Shown here one piece after another: positions 18,333 through 29,123 of a stretch of DNA of 33,322 nucleotides. This DNA comes from Burkholderiaceae bacterium (lineage in GTDB: Bacteria; Pseudomonadota; Gammaproteobacteria; Burkholderiales; Burkholderiaceae_E), in NCBI GenBank assembly GCA_019635275.1, contig JAHBZV010000033.1:1-33322 (forward strand), in the 5' to 3' direction. The notes under the pieces are model-generated. The model saw only the letters and a program-made list of their open reading frames with translations, searched no databases and was not told where the DNA came from. The stretch's first letter is position 1. Every line of letters starts with the position of its first letter. The translations under genes were made by a program, and so were the position numbers.

Positions 18333-20681
18333 TCAGAAGCCGGTGCCGACCTGGAACTGGAAGCGCTGCGTGCGGTCGCCCACCTGCTTGCGGATCGGGA
18401 AGGCGATGCTGAGCTTCAGCGGCCCGATCGGCGAGAGCCAGGTCAGGCCGATGCCGGTGGAGTAGCGCAGGTCGCTGGCGCTGAACGATTGGCCCTCGCC
18501 CAGCACCGTGCCGGCGTCGAGGAACACGAACGAGCGGATCGTGCGGTCGTTGCCCGTGCCCGGAAGCGGGAACAGGAACTCGGCACTGCCGACGATCTTC
18601 GTGAGGCCGCCCAGCGGGATCTCGCGGGTGCCGCCGAGGACCGTGTCGACCTCGCGCGGGCCGATCGAGCTCGGGTAATAGCCGCGCACCGAGCCGATGC
18701 CGCCGACGTAGAAATTCTTGAACAGCGGATAGGCCATCCCGCCGAAGCCGCGTCCGACGCCGAGGTCGCCGTTGAGCGCGAGCGTGAGGTCGCGCGTCAT
18801 CGGGTAGTACCACTGGTGGTTGTAGGTGGCCCGCCAGTACCTCAGCTCGGCCACTGGCAGCGTCACCTCGAGGCCCGCGGTCTGCAGGCGCCCGCGGGTC
18901 GGAACGATCGCACTGTCGCGGCTGTCGCGGCTCCAGCCGAGCGTGCCGAGCAGCGCGGTCGTCGACGTGCCGAAATCGTTGACGAAGTCGACGTAGCGCT
19001 GCGGCGGCGCGGCGCCGAGCTTGACGTCGTTGCGCTCGTACGTCATGCCGAAGCTGACCCGGTCGTACTCGGTGTAAGGCACGCCGAAGCGCATGCCCAC
19101 GCCGGTGGAGCGGGTCCGGTAGTCGCCGAGGTTCAGTTCCGACGCGTTGAACGAGCGCGTGTAGAGGTCGAAGCTGCGGCTGACGCCGTCGGGCGTGAAA
19201 TACGGATCGGTCTGCGAAAGCACGACCGACCGCGCCAGCCGGCTGGTGTTGAGCTGCAGCGCGACCGACTTGCCGGTGCCCAGGAAGTTGGGCTGGACGA
19301 TCGAGCCCGACAGGATCAGCTTCTCGGTACTGGAGACGCCGATGCCCAGCGAGATGTTGCCGGTCGGCCGCTCGGTGACGGTGACGTTCAGGTCGACCTG
19401 GTCGGGCGCGTCGGGCACCGGCCGGTTGTCGATCTTCACGTTGGTGAAGTAGCCCAGGCGCTCGAGCCGCTCGCGCGACAGGCGGATCTTGTCGGCGTCG
19501 TACCAGGCGTCCTCGTACTGGCGGAACTCGCGCCGGATGACCTCGTCGCGCGTGCGCACGTTGCCGGCGATGTCGATGCGCCGGACGTACACGCGACGGC
19601 CCGGGTCGATGAGGATGTCGAACGCGACCTCGCGCTTCTCTCGGTCGATCTGCGGCACCGCGTTCACGTTCGCGAAGGCGTAGCCGAGCGTCCCGAGCTT
19701 GTCGGAGATGCGCTTGTTCGTCTCGGTGAGCTTGCTGCCCGAGAACACGTCGCCCGGCTTGAGCTGGACGAGCGGCTCGAGCTCGGCCTGGCGCCCCAGC
19801 AGCTCGCCGCCGAAGCGCACTTCCGAGACGCGGTACTGCTCGCCCTCGCTGATGTCGATCGTGATCTCGACGCCTTCCTTGTCGGGCGAGATCGAGACCT
19901 GCGTCGACTCGACGTTGAACTCGAGGTAACCCCGGTCGAGGTAGAACGAGCGCAATGCCTCGAGGTCGCCGGCGAGCTTCTCGCGCGCGTACTGGTCGGC
20001 CTTCGAATACCAAGTGAACCAGGTGGGGGTGGACAGGCGCATCTCGTCGAGCAGGCGCTTGGCCGTGAACGCCTTGTTGCCGACGAAGCGGATCGCGGTG
20101 ATCTTCGCGGTGTCGCCCTCCTCGATCGCGATCGCAATGCCGACCCGGTTGCGCTCGAGCGGCGTGATCGTCGAGGTGACGCGTGCCGCGTAGCGGCCGC
20201 GCGCGAGGTACTGGCGCTTGATCTCCTGCTCGGCCCGCTCGAGGATTGCGCGGTCGAAGATGCGCGATTCCGCCAGCCCCTGCTCGCGCAGCACCTTCTT
20301 CAGCGTGTCCTTGTCGAACTCCTTGGCGCCGGTGATGTCCACCGACGCAATGGCCGGCCGCTCCTCGACGTAGACGACCAGCACGTCGCCCTCGACTTCG
20401 AGGCGCACGTCGCGGAAGAACCCGGTGGCGAACAGCGCCTTGACCGCCTCGCTCGCCTTCTCGTCCGTGATGCGGTCGCCCACGCGTACCGGCAGGTAGC
20501 TGAACACCGTGCCCGGCTCGGTGCGCTGGACGCCCTCGACGCGGATGTCGCGGATCACGAAGGGTTCGAAGGCGAAAGCCGGCCCGCAGGGCGTCGCGGA
20601 AATCACGGCCGCTGCGAGTACGGCCAGCGCAAGGCGCGCCGATCCCGGCTTGCGCCCCGGTCGGCGTCGGTCGAATGCCAT
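18333..20681 (-). CDS. bamA: Outer membrane protein assembly factor BamA
   Basis: BamA is the core of the machine that folds beta-barrels into the outer membrane. The 782-aa precursor has a signal peptide (basic start, LALAVLAAAVISATPCGPAFA, then FEPFVIRDIRVEG), five POTRA domains (about 37-440; VRVEGVQR-type strand starts recur, and the third has QVSISPDKEGVEITIDISEG), and a 16-stranded Omp85 barrel. The barrel contains the conserved loop 6 motif VRGY near residue 665 and ends in phenylalanine (FQFQVGTGF), the usual outer-membrane signal. rseP stops 3 bases upstream and skp follows after 79 bases. The ATG at 20681 fits the signal peptide. Confidence 0.98.
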   Translation of the reverse strand: MAFDRRRPGRKPGSARLALAVLAAAVISATPCGPAFAFEPFVIRDIRVEGVQRTEPGTVFSYLPVRVGDRITDEKASEAVKALFATGFFRDVRLEVEGDVLVVYVEERPAIASVDITGAKEFDKDTLKKVLREQGLAESRIFDRAILERAEQEIKRQYLARGRYAARVTSTITPLERNRVGIAIAIEEGDTAKITAIRFVGNKAFTAKRLLDEMRLSTPTWFTWYSKADQYAREKLAGDLEALRSFYLDRGYLEFNVESTQVSISPDKEGVEITIDISEGEQYRVSEVRFGGELLGRQAELEPLVQLKPGDVFSGSKLTETNKRISDKLGTLGYAFANVNAVPQIDREKREVAFDILIDPGRRVYVRRIDIAGNVRTRDEVIRREFRQYEDAWYDADKIRLSRERLERLGYFTNVKIDNRPVPDAPDQVDLNVTVTERPTGNISLGIGVSSTEKLILSGSIVQPNFLGTGKSVALQLNTSRLARSVVLSQTDPYFTPDGVSRSFDLYTRSFNASELNLGDYRTRSTGVGMRFGVPYTEYDRVSFGMTYERNDVKLGAAPPQRYVDFVNDFGTSTTALLGTLGWSRDSRDSAIVPTRGRLQTAGLEVTLPVAELRYWRATYNHQWYYPMTRDLTLALNGDLGVGRGFGGMAYPLFKNFYVGGIGSVRGYYPSSIGPREVDTVLGGTREIPLGGLTKIVGSAEFLFPLPGTGNDRTIRSFVFLDAGTVLGEGQSFSASDLRYSTGIGLTWLSPIGPLKLSIAFPIRKQVGDRTQRFQFQVGTGF

Positions 20682-20684
20682 GCG

Positions 20685-22046
20685 TCAGGAACCGATCAGG
20701 CGGGTGATGTCGTTGAACAGGGCGAGCGCCATCATCATCATGATGATCGCCAAGCCGGCTTTTTGTGTGATCACCACGAAGCGCTCGGACAGTGGCCTGC
20801 CGCGCGCCGCTTCGAGCGCGTAATATACCAAATGCCCTCCGTCGAGCACGGGTATCGGCAGCAGGTTCAGCACCCCGAGGCTGATGCTGATCAGCGCCAG
20901 GAAGCTCACGTAGGCAAGCCAGCCCACGCGCACCGATTGCCCTGCGAGATCGGCAATCGTGACCGGCCCGCTCAGGTTGCGCAGCGACAGCTCGCCCATC
21001 AGCATCTTGCCCAGCATGCGCAGCGAAAACAGCGACATGTCCCAGGTCTGCCGCACGCCCTGCGCCAGTGACTCCAGCGGGCCGTAGCGCACCGTCTCCA
21101 TCAGGATCCGGTCCTGGAGCCCGGCGCCGATGCGCCCGATCGCCGCCGCGCCGGCCGCGTCGGGCGGGCTGATCGACTCGGGCGTCACGCTGACCGCGAT
21201 CTCGTCGCGCCCGCGCATCACCGTGAACGCGAGCGGCTTGCCCGGGCTGGCCTGCACCCGCTCGATCACATCCGACGCCCTGCGCACCGGGCTTCCTCCG
21301 ACGGTCAACAGCTCGTCGCCGGTGCGAAGGCCGTCACGCTCGGCCGCTGCGCCGCCGACGAGGTTGCCGATCATCACCTTGCCGGGCGCCAGCCGCAGGC
21401 CGAGCGAACGCAGGAAGTCGCGCTCGGCCTCGTCGGGCGGCAGGCCGCGGGTGTCGATCCGCGCGAGGCTCGACGCACCCTGCCGCTGCACGAGGAGCGC
21501 GCTCTCGCGCCGCTCGATCACCGGTTCGAGGAGCTTCAGCCGCACGTCGTTCCACGAGCGCACCGCGGCGCCGTCGACGGCCAGCACGCGGTCGCCGCCC
21601 TGCAGTTGCGCGGCGGCCGCCGGCGTGCCCGCGGCCGGCTGGTCGATGACCGGCGCAGGCTCCTGGGTGCCGACCCAGCCCATCGCCGCGTACAGGGCGA
21701 TCGCCAGCAGGAAGTTGGCCAGCGGGCCGGCGACGACGATCGCGGAGCGCTGGGCGAGGGTCTTGCGCGTGAACGCGCGGGGCAATTCCTCGGGCGGTAT
21801 GTGACCCGGCCCGGCGTCGCGCTCGTCGAGCATGCGCACGTAGCCGCCGAGCGGCACGGCGGCGATGGTCCACTCGGTGCGGTCGGGGCCCACCCGCCAG
21901 GTGACGAGCGGCTTGCCGAAGCCGATCGAGAAGCGCAGCACCTTGACGTCGCACCAGCGCGCGACCAGGTAGTGACCGAGCTCGTGGACGAAGATCAGCA
22001 GCGTCAGCGCCGCGAGAAACGCCACCAGCGTCTGCAGCGTGCTCAT
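20685..22046 (-). CDS. rseP: Intramembrane site-2 zinc protease RseP
   Basis: RseP cleaves the anti-sigma factor RseA in the membrane to release sigma-E, and trims leftover signal peptides. The 453-aa product has the zinc motif HELGH at residues 21-25 in the first transmembrane segment ([17 protein letters not shown]), two periplasmic PDZ domains (about 115-290, one containing [18 protein letters not shown]), and the third metal site in [20 protein letters not shown] of a later membrane helix. The ATG at 22046 overlaps the dxr stop by four bases. Position next to bamA and skp fits an envelope-stress role; rseA and rpoE are not in this window. Confidence 0.96.
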   Translation of the reverse strand: MSTLQTLVAFLAALTLLIFVHELGHYLVARWCDVKVLRFSIGFGKPLVTWRVGPDRTEWTIAAVPLGGYVRMLDERDAGPGHIPPEELPRAFTRKTLAQRSAIVVAGPLANFLLAIALYAAMGWVGTQEPAPVIDQPAAGTPAAAAQLQGGDRVLAVDGAAVRSWNDVRLKLLEPVIERRESALLVQRQGASSLARIDTRGLPPDEAERDFLRSLGLRLAPGKVMIGNLVGGAAAERDGLRTGDELLTVGGSPVRRASDVIERVQASPGKPLAFTVMRGRDEIAVSVTPESISPPDAAGAAAIGRIGAGLQDRILMETVRYGPLESLAQGVRQTWDMSLFSLRMLGKMLMGELSLRNLSGPVTIADLAGQSVRVGWLAYVSFLALISISLGVLNLLPIPVLDGGHLVYYALEAARGRPLSERFVVITQKAGLAIIMMMMALALFNDITRLIGS

Positions 22047-23239
22047 GCCGCGCACCTCGACAGCTGACGGCGGGCGACCGAGCGGGCCTCGCGGTCGATC
22101 TCGAGCACCTCGTCGACGTCGACCCCCGCGGCGCGCGAGCCCACCGCCTGCAGGGCCGCCTCGGCGACGCAGGCGATGTCCGTGAAGCGCAACCTGCGAT
22201 CGAGGAACGCGGCAACTGCGACCTCGTTGGCGGCATTGAGCGCACATGGCGCTGCGCCGCCCGCACGCAGCGCCTCGTGGGCCAGTCGAAGACAGGGAAA
22301 GCGCTGCATGTCGGGCTCTTCGAATTCGAGTCGGCCGATCGTCGCGAGGCTGAGCGGCGCGACACCGCTGTCGATGCGCTCCGGGTGCGCCAGCGCGTGC
22401 GCGATCGGCGTGCGCATGTCGGGGTTTCCGAGCTGGGCGAGTGTCGAGCCGTCTTCGTATTCGACCATCGAGTGGACGATGCTCTGCGGGTGCACGATCA
22501 CGCCGAGCCTGGACTCGGGCAGGCCGAACAGGTACGAGGCCTCGATGAGCTCGAGCCCCTTGTTCATCATCGTCGCCGAGTCGACCGAGATCTTGCGGCC
22601 CATCGACCAGTTCGGGTGCGCGCACGCCTGCTCGGGCGTCGCCCGCGCCATTTCGGCGGCGCTCGCGCGCCGGAACGGCCCGCCCGAGGCGGTGAGCAGG
22701 ATGCGACGCACGCCCGGCGCCGCGCTGCCCGTGCCCTGGCCCGGCGGCAGGCACTGGAAGATCGCGTTGTGCTCGCTGTCGATCGGCAGCACGGTGGCGC
22801 CGCCGTCGCGGCAGGCGCGCAGGAACACCTCGCCGGCCATCACCAGCGATTCCTTGTTGGCCAGCAGGATCCGCTTGCCGGCGCGCGCCGCCGCGATCGC
22901 CGGAGCGAGGCCGGCCGCGCCGACGATCGCCGCCATCACCGTGTCGACCTGCGGGTGCGCCGCGACCTCGGCGAGTGCAGCCTCGCCGCACAGCACCTCG
23001 GTGTGGCAGCCGGCCGCGGCCAGTCGCGCGCGTACGGTGCCGGCAGCTGCCGCGTCGCCGAGCACCGCGTAGCGCGGCGCGTGGCGCAGGCACAGCTGCG
23101 CGAGCGCGTCGGCCTGCCGATGCGCCGACAGTGCGAACACGCGATAGCGCCCAGGGTGGCGGGCGACGACGTCGAGCGTGCTCAGGCCGATCGAGCCGGT
23201 GGCGCCGAGGATCGTGATCGTGCGGACGTCGGACTGCAT
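22043..23239 (-). CDS. dxr: 1-deoxy-D-xylulose-5-phosphate reductoisomerase
   Basis: Dxr converts DXP to methylerythritol 4-phosphate with NADPH, the committed step of the MEP isoprenoid pathway. The 398-aa product is standard length. The Rossmann start [20 protein letters not shown], the [13 protein letters not shown] segment, the metal and substrate sites [21 protein letters not shown] and [20 protein letters not shown], and [12 protein letters not shown] are all visible. It starts with ATG at 23239, 7 bases after the cdsA stop, and its stop overlaps the rseP start. Its product feeds the isoprenoid precursors that UppS, encoded two genes upstream, polymerises. Confidence 0.98.
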   Translation of the reverse strand: MQSDVRTITILGATGSIGLSTLDVVARHPGRYRVFALSAHRQADALAQLCLRHAPRYAVLGDAAAAGTVRARLAAAGCHTEVLCGEAALAEVAAHPQVDTVMAAIVGAAGLAPAIAAARAGKRILLANKESLVMAGEVFLRACRDGGATVLPIDSEHNAIFQCLPPGQGTGSAAPGVRRILLTASGGPFRRASAAEMARATPEQACAHPNWSMGRKISVDSATMMNKGLELIEASYLFGLPESRLGVIVHPQSIVHSMVEYEDGSTLAQLGNPDMRTPIAHALAHPERIDSGVAPLSLATIGRLEFEEPDMQRFPCLRLAHEALRAGGAAPCALNAANEVAVAAFLDRRLRFTDIACVAEAALQAVGSRAAGVDVDEVLEIDREARSVARRQLSRCAA

Positions 23240-23246
23240 CGGCGGA

Positions 23247-24068
23247 TTATCCCAGCAGGCGATGCAGCAGCATGGCCGCCGGCATCGTCGGAATCAGCGC
23301 ATCGATGCGATCGAGCACGCCGCCGTGGCCGGGCAGCAGCGTTCCGCTGTCCTTGACCCCCGCCTGGCGCTTGAGCAGCGATTCGTGCAGGTCGCCGACG
23401 ATCGACAGCGCCGCCAGCGCCACCAGCGCGAGCACCGCACCCCATGGCGACCACCCGGCCACCAGCCGCGCCGGCAGCGCCTGGGAGAGCGCCGGCGCGG
23501 CCGCCGCCGCGAGCCCGAGCACCGCGACGGCGAAGAATCCGCCGATCGCACCTTCCCAGCTCTTTCCGGGGCTGATCGCCGGCGCGAGCTTGCGCCGGCC
23601 CAGCGCGCGGCCGACGAAATAGGCCGCGATGTCGGCTACCCAGATGATCGCCATCGCCACCAGCAGCGCGGCAGGCCCGATGTCGCGCAGGGCGACCAGC
23701 GCAATCCAGCACGCCAGCAGCAACGACGCCGCCAGCGGCCAGCCGCCGCCACGCGCGTCGTGGCGGCGCAGCCGCATCGGGCCGAGCCCGACCCACAGCA
23801 ACGTCGACGCGGCGCACACCGCCAGCACGAACCACGACGGCCAGCCGGCGCGCTCGTGCCACCCCAGCAGCGCGGCGCCGATCGCGGCCAGCGTCGCGGC
23901 CGCGACGAGCGCCGAGCGGCGGTGCCCGAGCAGCAGGCTCCACTCGTGGGCGGCGACCGCGAGGAACGCCAGCGTCACCGCGCCCCAGACCCAGGGTGGA
24001 AAGACGAAGATCGACGGCAGCAGGATCGCCAGCAGGACCAGGGCCGTGACAACGCGCTTGCCGAGCAT
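23247..24068 (-). CDS. cdsA: Phosphatidate cytidylyltransferase
   Basis: CdsA makes CDP-diacylglycerol from phosphatidate and CTP, the branch point of phospholipid synthesis, in the inner membrane. The 273-aa product has about eight hydrophobic segments, the [13 protein letters not shown] motif, and the C-terminal family signature from [13 protein letters not shown] to [13 protein letters not shown] (about residues 230-258). The ATG at 24068 gives [18 protein letters not shown], a typical N-terminal membrane anchor. It follows uppS by 10 bases and precedes dxr by 7. Confidence 0.96.
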   Translation of the reverse strand: MLGKRVVTALVLLAILLPSIFVFPPWVWGAVTLAFLAVAAHEWSLLLGHRRSALVAAATLAAIGAALLGWHERAGWPSWFVLAVCAASTLLWVGLGPMRLRRHDARGGGWPLAASLLLACWIALVALRDIGPAALLVAMAIIWVADIAAYFVGRALGRRKLAPAISPGKSWEGAIGGFFAVAVLGLAAAAAPALSQALPARLVAGWSPWGAVLALVALAALSIVGDLHESLLKRQAGVKDSGTLLPGHGGVLDRIDALIPTMPAAMLLHRLLG

Positions 24069-24078
24069 CGGCGGCCGT

Positions 24079-24861
24079 TCAGCCTGGCGTGGCTGCAGTG
24101 ACCTGCGCGCTGGTTCGCCCGAAGCGCCGCTCGCGCGATGCGAAGGACTCGATCGCGCGGTCGAGTGCGGCCGCGTCGAAATCGGGCCAGTAGGCGTCGG
24201 TGAAGTAGAGCTCGGTGTAGGCGAGCTGCCACAGCAGGAAATTGCTGATCCGCTGCTCGCCGCCGGTGCGGATGAACAGGTCGGGCTCGGGCGCATAGGC
24301 CATCGCGAGGTGGCGCGAAATGGCCTGTTCGCCGAGCAGTTCCGGATGCCGCGCGAGCTCGGGCTGCTCGCGCAGGGCCGCCTGGACCGCCTGCAGGATG
24401 TCCCAGCGGCCGCCGTAGTTGGCCGCGATCGTCAGCGTCATGCCCCGGTTGCCGGCGGTGTGCTCCTCGGCCTGCGCGATCAGCTCGCGCAGACGCGGCT
24501 CGAACGCGGAGAGCTCGCCCACCACGCGCAGCCGGATGCCGTTTCGGTGCAGCTTGGATACCTCGCGCTCGAGCGCCGAGATGAACAGCCGCATCAGCAC
24601 CGACACCTCGTCGGCCGGCCGGCGCCAGTTCTCGGAGCTGAACGCGAACAGGGTCAGGAAGTCGACGCCGCGGCGGGCGCAGGCCTCGACGGTCGCGCGA
24701 ACCGCTTCGACGCCCTTGGCGTGGCCGGCCACCCGCGGCAGGTGCCGCGACGTGGCCCAGCGGCCGTTGCCGTCCATGATGATCGCCACGTGGCGCGGGA
24801 CCGAGCGGTACTCGGGCACCGCGATGGTGGAGCTGGCGAACGTCGGCATCGTCGTGGGCAT
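24079..24861 (-). CDS. uppS: Undecaprenyl diphosphate synthase
   Basis: UppS adds eight isopentenyl units to farnesyl diphosphate to make the C55 lipid carrier for peptidoglycan and O-antigen. The 260-aa product has the catalytic DGNGRW starting at Asp30 in [31 protein letters not shown], the substrate site [13 protein letters not shown], and the late [20 protein letters not shown] and [14 protein letters not shown]. The ATG at 24861 is accepted; an in-frame ATG 12 bases later is possible and neither has a strong ribosome site. frr stops 19 bases upstream. Confidence 0.97.
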   Translation of the reverse strand: MPTTMPTFASSTIAVPEYRSVPRHVAIIMDGNGRWATSRHLPRVAGHAKGVEAVRATVEACARRGVDFLTLFAFSSENWRRPADEVSVLMRLFISALEREVSKLHRNGIRLRVVGELSAFEPRLRELIAQAEEHTAGNRGMTLTIAANYGGRWDILQAVQAALREQPELARHPELLGEQAISRHLAMAYAPEPDLFIRTGGEQRISNFLLWQLAYTELYFTDAYWPDFDAAALDRAIESFASRERRFGRTSAQVTAATPG

Positions 24862-24880
24862 GGGCGTCCGGGCGCTGCGC

Positions 24881-25441
24881 TCAGACGGTCATGATCTCCT
24901 GTTCCTTCACCGCGAGCATACGGTCGATCTCGACCACGAAGCGGTCGGTGAGCTTCTGCACGTCTTCCTGCGCCCGCCGCTCGTCGTCTTCCGAGATGTC
25001 CTTGTCCTTGAGCAGCTTCTTCAGGTGCTCGTTGGCGTCGCGGCGCAGGTTGCGCACTGCCACCTTGGCCTGCTCGCCCTCGTGCTTGACCACCTTGGTG
25101 AGCTCACGCCGGCGCTCTTCGGACAGCGGCGGCATCGGCACGCGGATCACGTCGCCGGCGGTGGCCGGATTGAGCCCGAGGTCGGATTCGCGGATCGCCT
25201 TGTCGACGACCTGCACCATCTTCTTCTCCCAGGGCTGCACCGTGATCGTCCGCGCGTCCTGCACCGCGACGTTGGCGACCTGGCCGATCGGCACCATGCT
25301 GCCGTAATAGTCGACCATGATGTGGTCGAGCAACCCCGCATGCGCGCGCCCGGTGCGGATCTTGGCGAGGCTCGTCTTGAGCGACTCGATCGATCGCTGC
25401 ATCTTCTGTTCGGCCGATTGCCTGACCTCGGCGATGCTCAT
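24881..25441 (-). CDS. frr: Ribosome recycling factor
   Basis: Frr, with EF-G, splits the post-termination ribosome. The 186-aa product is a normal length (185 in E. coli). It shows the long helix [20 protein letters not shown], the small beta domain beginning [40 protein letters not shown], and [17 protein letters not shown]. The ATG at 25441 has a strong GGAGG five bases upstream. It lies 53 bases after pyrH in the usual pyrH-frr order. Confidence 0.98.
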   Translation of the reverse strand: MSIAEVRQSAEQKMQRSIESLKTSLAKIRTGRAHAGLLDHIMVDYYGSMVPIGQVANVAVQDARTITVQPWEKKMVQVVDKAIRESDLGLNPATAGDVIRVPMPPLSEERRRELTKVVKHEGEQAKVAVRNLRRDANEHLKKLLKDKDISEDDERRAQEDVQKLTDRFVVEIDRMLAVKEQEIMTV

Positions 25442-25494
25442 GCTACCTCCGGAAAAGTTCTCGGGACGCGCCCCGGTTTCGCGCGCGGGCGCGT

Positions 25495-26253
25495 TCAGAC
25501 ATGGACCAGGGTGCCCTCGTCGTCGGTGCTCAGCGCGCGGCGCAGCGCGCCCTCCTCGAGGATGGAGAACACCTTGATCGGGAGTCCCTGGTCGCGGCAC
25601 AGCGCGAACGCGGTCGCGTCCATCACCTTCAGGTGGCGCGCGATCGCCTCGTCGAAGCTGATGCGGTGGAAGCGCTTCGCCGACGGGTCGGTCATCGGGT
25701 CGGAGCTGTAGACGCCGTCGACCTTGGTCGCCTTGAGCACGACCTCGACGCCCATCTCGGCGCCGCGAAGCGCGGCCGCCGTGTCGGTGGTGAAGAACGG
25801 GTTGCCGGTCCCGGCGGCGAAGATGACGACCTTGCCTTCCTCGAGGTAGCGCAGCGCCTTGGGCCGGATGTAGGGCTCGACCACCTGCTCGATCTTCAGC
25901 GCCGACTGCACGCGGGCGGCGACGCCGCGCTGGCGCAGCGCATCCTGCAGGGCCAGCGAGTTCATGACCGTGGCGAGCATGCCCATGTAGTCGGCGGTCG
26001 CGCGATCCATGCCGGCCGCGCCCCCGGCGACCCCGCGAAAGATGTTGCCGCCGCCGATCACGATCGCCAGCTCGACCCCCATCGCGACCACGTCGGCGAT
26101 CTCGCGGGCCATCCGCTCGATCGTCGAGCGGTCGATGCCGTAGGCCTCGTCGCCCATCAGCGATTCGCCGGAGAGCTTGAGCAACACGCGCCGGTAGGCC
26201 AGCGCGGGCGTCGGCGCGGCGCTCGCGCGCGCCAGGCTGTCGTTCGAACTCAC
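25495..26253 (-). CDS. pyrH: UMP kinase
   Basis: PyrH phosphorylates UMP to UDP and is a hexameric amino-acid-kinase-fold enzyme, allosterically tuned by GTP and UTP in known cases. The 252-aa product shows [65 protein letters not shown], and [11 protein letters not shown]. It carries about 19 residues before the kinase core. I place the start at GTG 26253 because AGGAGG lies four bases upstream. The 88-base gap from tsf contains CATAAT on the minus strand (26318-26313), a possible internal -10 site without a convincing -35. Confidence 0.96.
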   Translation of the reverse strand: MSSNDSLARASAAPTPALAYRRVLLKLSGESLMGDEAYGIDRSTIERMAREIADVVAMGVELAIVIGGGNIFRGVAGGAAGMDRATADYMGMLATVMNSLALQDALRQRGVAARVQSALKIEQVVEPYIRPKALRYLEEGKVVIFAAGTGNPFFTTDTAAALRGAEMGVEVVLKATKVDGVYSSDPMTDPSAKRFHRISFDEAIARHLKVMDATAFALCRDQGLPIKVFSILEEGALRRALSTDDEGTLVHV

Positions 26254-26341
26254 GCACCCTCCTCCTGATCGGCGCAGCCGCCCTTTGCCGGGCCCGGGCC
26301 GCGCCGCCCGGAATTATGGGGCTTTTTCGGGTCGAATGCTG

Positions 26342-27232
26342 TCACCGAGCCGCCGCGGCAGCCGCCTGCGCGGCAACCTCGGCGGCGAAGTCGGACTGCT
26401 TCTTCTCGATGCCCTCGCCGACCACGTACAGCTCGAAACGCGCGACGCGGGCGCCGCGCTGCTTGAGCAGTTGCTCGACGGTGAGCTTGTCGTCCTTCAC
26501 GAACGGCTGGCCGAGCAGCGTGACCTCTTTCAGGTACTTCTGGACCGCGCCTTCGACCATCTTCGCGACGATCTCGGCCGGCTTGCCGGACTCGGCGGCC
26601 TTCTGCTGGGCGATCGAGCGCTCGCGCTGGACGTCGTCGGCCGGCACGCCTTCCTTCGACAGCGCCTTGGGCTTGCCCGCCGCGATGTGCATCGCCAGGT
26701 CTTTCGCCAGCGCCTCGTCGCCGCCGTCGACGTCGATCAGCACGCCGATCTTCGAGCCGCCGTGCACGTAGCTGGCCAGCCTGCCCTGGGCGGCCACCCG
26801 GGCGAAGCGCCGGATACTCATGTTCTCGCCGATGCGCCCGACCAGCGCGGTGCGCACCGTCTCGACGGTGCCCGCGCCCATCGGCAACGCCGACAGCGCG
26901 GCCACGTCGGCCGGGTTGGCGCTGGCCACCAGCGCCGCGACGTCGCGGGTGAACGCGAGGAAGTCGTCGTTCTTGGCGACGAAGTCGGTTTCGCAATTCA
27001 CCTCGACGATCGCACCGAGCTTGCGGTCGTCGGAGAGCCAGATCCCGACGACACCCTCGGCCGTGACGCGCGCCGCGGCCTTGCTTGCCTTGTTGCCGAG
27101 CTTGACCCGCAGGATCTCCTCGGCGCGGCCCATGTCGCCGCCGGCCTCGGTGAGCGCCTTCTTGCACTCCATCATCGGCGCGTCGGTCTTCTCGCGCAGT
27201 TCCTTCACCATGCTCGCGGTGATTTCCGCCAT
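26342..27232 (-). CDS. tsf: Elongation factor Ts
   Basis: EF-Ts regenerates EF-Tu-GTP by nucleotide exchange. The 296-aa product shows the start [20 protein letters not shown], the [14 protein letters not shown] segment that contacts EF-Tu, the second signature [15 protein letters not shown], and the C-terminal module with [19 protein letters not shown]. The end is an Ala-rich tail ([12 protein letters not shown]), slightly unusual. The ATG at 27232 has AGGAG seven bases upstream. It follows rpsB by 38 bases, the near-universal rpsB-tsf pairing; no terminator or attenuator is evident between them. Confidence 0.98.
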   Translation of the reverse strand: MAEITASMVKELREKTDAPMMECKKALTEAGGDMGRAEEILRVKLGNKASKAAARVTAEGVVGIWLSDDRKLGAIVEVNCETDFVAKNDDFLAFTRDVAALVASANPADVAALSALPMGAGTVETVRTALVGRIGENMSIRRFARVAAQGRLASYVHGGSKIGVLIDVDGGDEALAKDLAMHIAAGKPKALSKEGVPADDVQRERSIAQQKAAESGKPAEIVAKMVEGAVQKYLKEVTLLGQPFVKDDKLTVEQLLKQRGARVARFELYVVGEGIEKKQSDFAAEVAAQAAAAAAR

Positions 27233-27270
27233 CGTGCTGCTCCTGTGTTCGCCTTGGCCGTGCCGGTCGC

Positions 27271-28020
<750 letters not shown>

Positions 28021-28313
28021 GACAAACTCCTATCGGGTTGAGCCTGACGCACCGCCTGCGGCGCCGCGCCGCGGGGTCCGGGTCCCTGTCGCAGGGCGGG
28101 CCGGTCGCGGCGCGCGTTTCGCCAACCTCCGATCGCGGCCAGGGCATCCGGACTCGGGCCTCGGCGGCCCGGCCGGCGCCCGGGGGCGCCATCGGCGGCA
28201 CCCAACTGGGGCGGTGCGCGCGATTTCGGCCGGACGCCGGTCGGTGCAGCCGCTGCGGAAGAGCCCGCGGCACGCTGACCTCATGGACATCCAGCCAAGC
28301 TTATAATCATAGC
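28021..28313. other. Divergent rpsB/map intergenic region
   Basis: This 293-base stretch holds no convincing gene. It is very GC-rich except at the map end, where TTATAA occurs at 28301-28306. That palindromic core gives TATAAT toward map and TATAAG toward rpsB (28305-28300); TTGATG at 28330-28325 is a -35-like match for rpsB but with a long 19-base spacer. If rpsB starts there, its leader would be roughly 270 bases and could house S2 autoregulation; a small hairpin CCCTG/CAGGG lies within it. I found no firm rpsB promoter nearer its ATG. Confidence 0.4.
28302..28307 (+). promoter_or_regulatory. map: Perfect -10 box of map; predicts a leaderless transcript
   Basis: TATAAT at 28302-28307 ends six bases before the map ATG (28314). 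RNA polymerase normally starts six to eight bases after this box, so the first base of the message would be at or next to the A of the start codon. No ribosome site precedes the ATG. A -35 is poor: CTGACC at 28275-28280 is 21 bases away. Confidence 0.55.
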
Positions 28314-29123
28314 ATGTCCATCGTCATCAAGTCCGCCCCCGAGATCGAAGCGATGCGCGTGGCGGGCCGCCTCGCCAGCGAGGTGCTCGACTACGTCACG
28401 CCGTTCGTCCGCGCCGGGGTCACCACCGGCGAGCTCGACCGCCTCTGCCACGACTACATGGTCAACGTCCAGAAGACCATCCCGGCGCCGCTGAACTACG
28501 CCCCGCCGGGCTACCGGCCGTATCCGCGCTCGATCTGCACCTCGGTGAACCACCAGGTCTGCCACGGCATCCCCGGCGACCGGGTGCTCAAGAACGGCGA
28601 CATCCTGAACATCGACGTCACCGTCATCAAGGACGGCTTCCACGGCGACACCAGCCGGATGTTCATGGTCGGCGAGCCGGCGGTCGGCGCGCGGCGGCTG
28701 TGCCAGGTCACCTACGAGTGCATGTGGATCGGCATCGACCAGGTACGCCCGGGCGCCACGTTCGGCGACATCGGCCACGCGATCCAGCGCCACGCCGAGG
28801 CGAGCGGCTACTCGGTGGTGCGCGAGTTCTGTGGCCACGGCATCGGGCGGCGCTTCCACGAAGAGCCGCAGGTGCTGCACTACGGCCGCGCCGGCACCGG
28901 CGAGCGGCTCGAACCCGGCATGATCTTCACCGTCGAGCCGATGATCAACGCCGGGCGGCGAGAGGTGCGCGAGATGGCCGATGGCTGGACGATCGTCACG
29001 AAGGACCACAGCCTGTCGGCCCAGTGGGAGCACACGGTGCTCGTGACCGAGTCCGGCCACGAAGTGCTGACCGTCTCGGCCGGCACGCCCGCCCGCCCGG
29101 AGCTGCTGCGCGCGGTCGCGTGA
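28314..29123 (+). CDS. map: Type I methionine aminopeptidase
   Basis: Map removes the initiator methionine from new proteins. The 269-aa product is the short type I form. It begins MSIVIKSAPEIEAMRVAGRL and contains the S1-site HQVCHGIPGD and the metal ligands in order: Asp in NIDVTVIKDGFHGDTSRMF (two), His in GHGIGRRFHEEP, Glu in MIFTVEPMIN, and Glu in SAQWEHTVLVT. The start is fixed by this N terminus although no ribosome site is seen; the perfect -10 box six bases upstream suggests a leaderless mRNA. Its TGA overlaps the glnD GTG (GTGA), giving a map-glnD operon. Confidence 0.97.
   Translation: MSIVIKSAPEIEAMRVAGRLASEVLDYVTPFVRAGVTTGELDRLCHDYMVNVQKTIPAPLNYAPPGYRPYPRSICTSVNHQVCHGIPGDRVLKNGDILNIDVTVIKDGFHGDTSRMFMVGEPAVGARRLCQVTYECMWIGIDQVRPGATFGDIGHAIQRHAEASGYSVVREFCGHGIGRRFHEEPQVLHYGRAGTGERLEPGMIFTVEPMINAGRREVREMADGWTIVTKDHSLSAQWEHTVLVTESGHEVLTVSAGTPARPELLRAVA

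Noticed and set aside
20732-20756. ATCATCATCATGATGATG-like short repeat and inverted repeat near the rseP end
   Set aside because: It simply encodes a run of Ile and Met in the last membrane helix of RseP.
18066-21071. A 1001-codon frame antisense to bamA and parts of skp and rseP
   Set aside because: It covers several well-defined genes on the other strand and shows no conserved motif.
28021-28313. A small plus-strand gene upstream of map
   Set aside because: The frames here are Arg/Pro/Gly-rich translations of GC-rich DNA without a ribosome site; the map frame merely stays open upstream of its true start.
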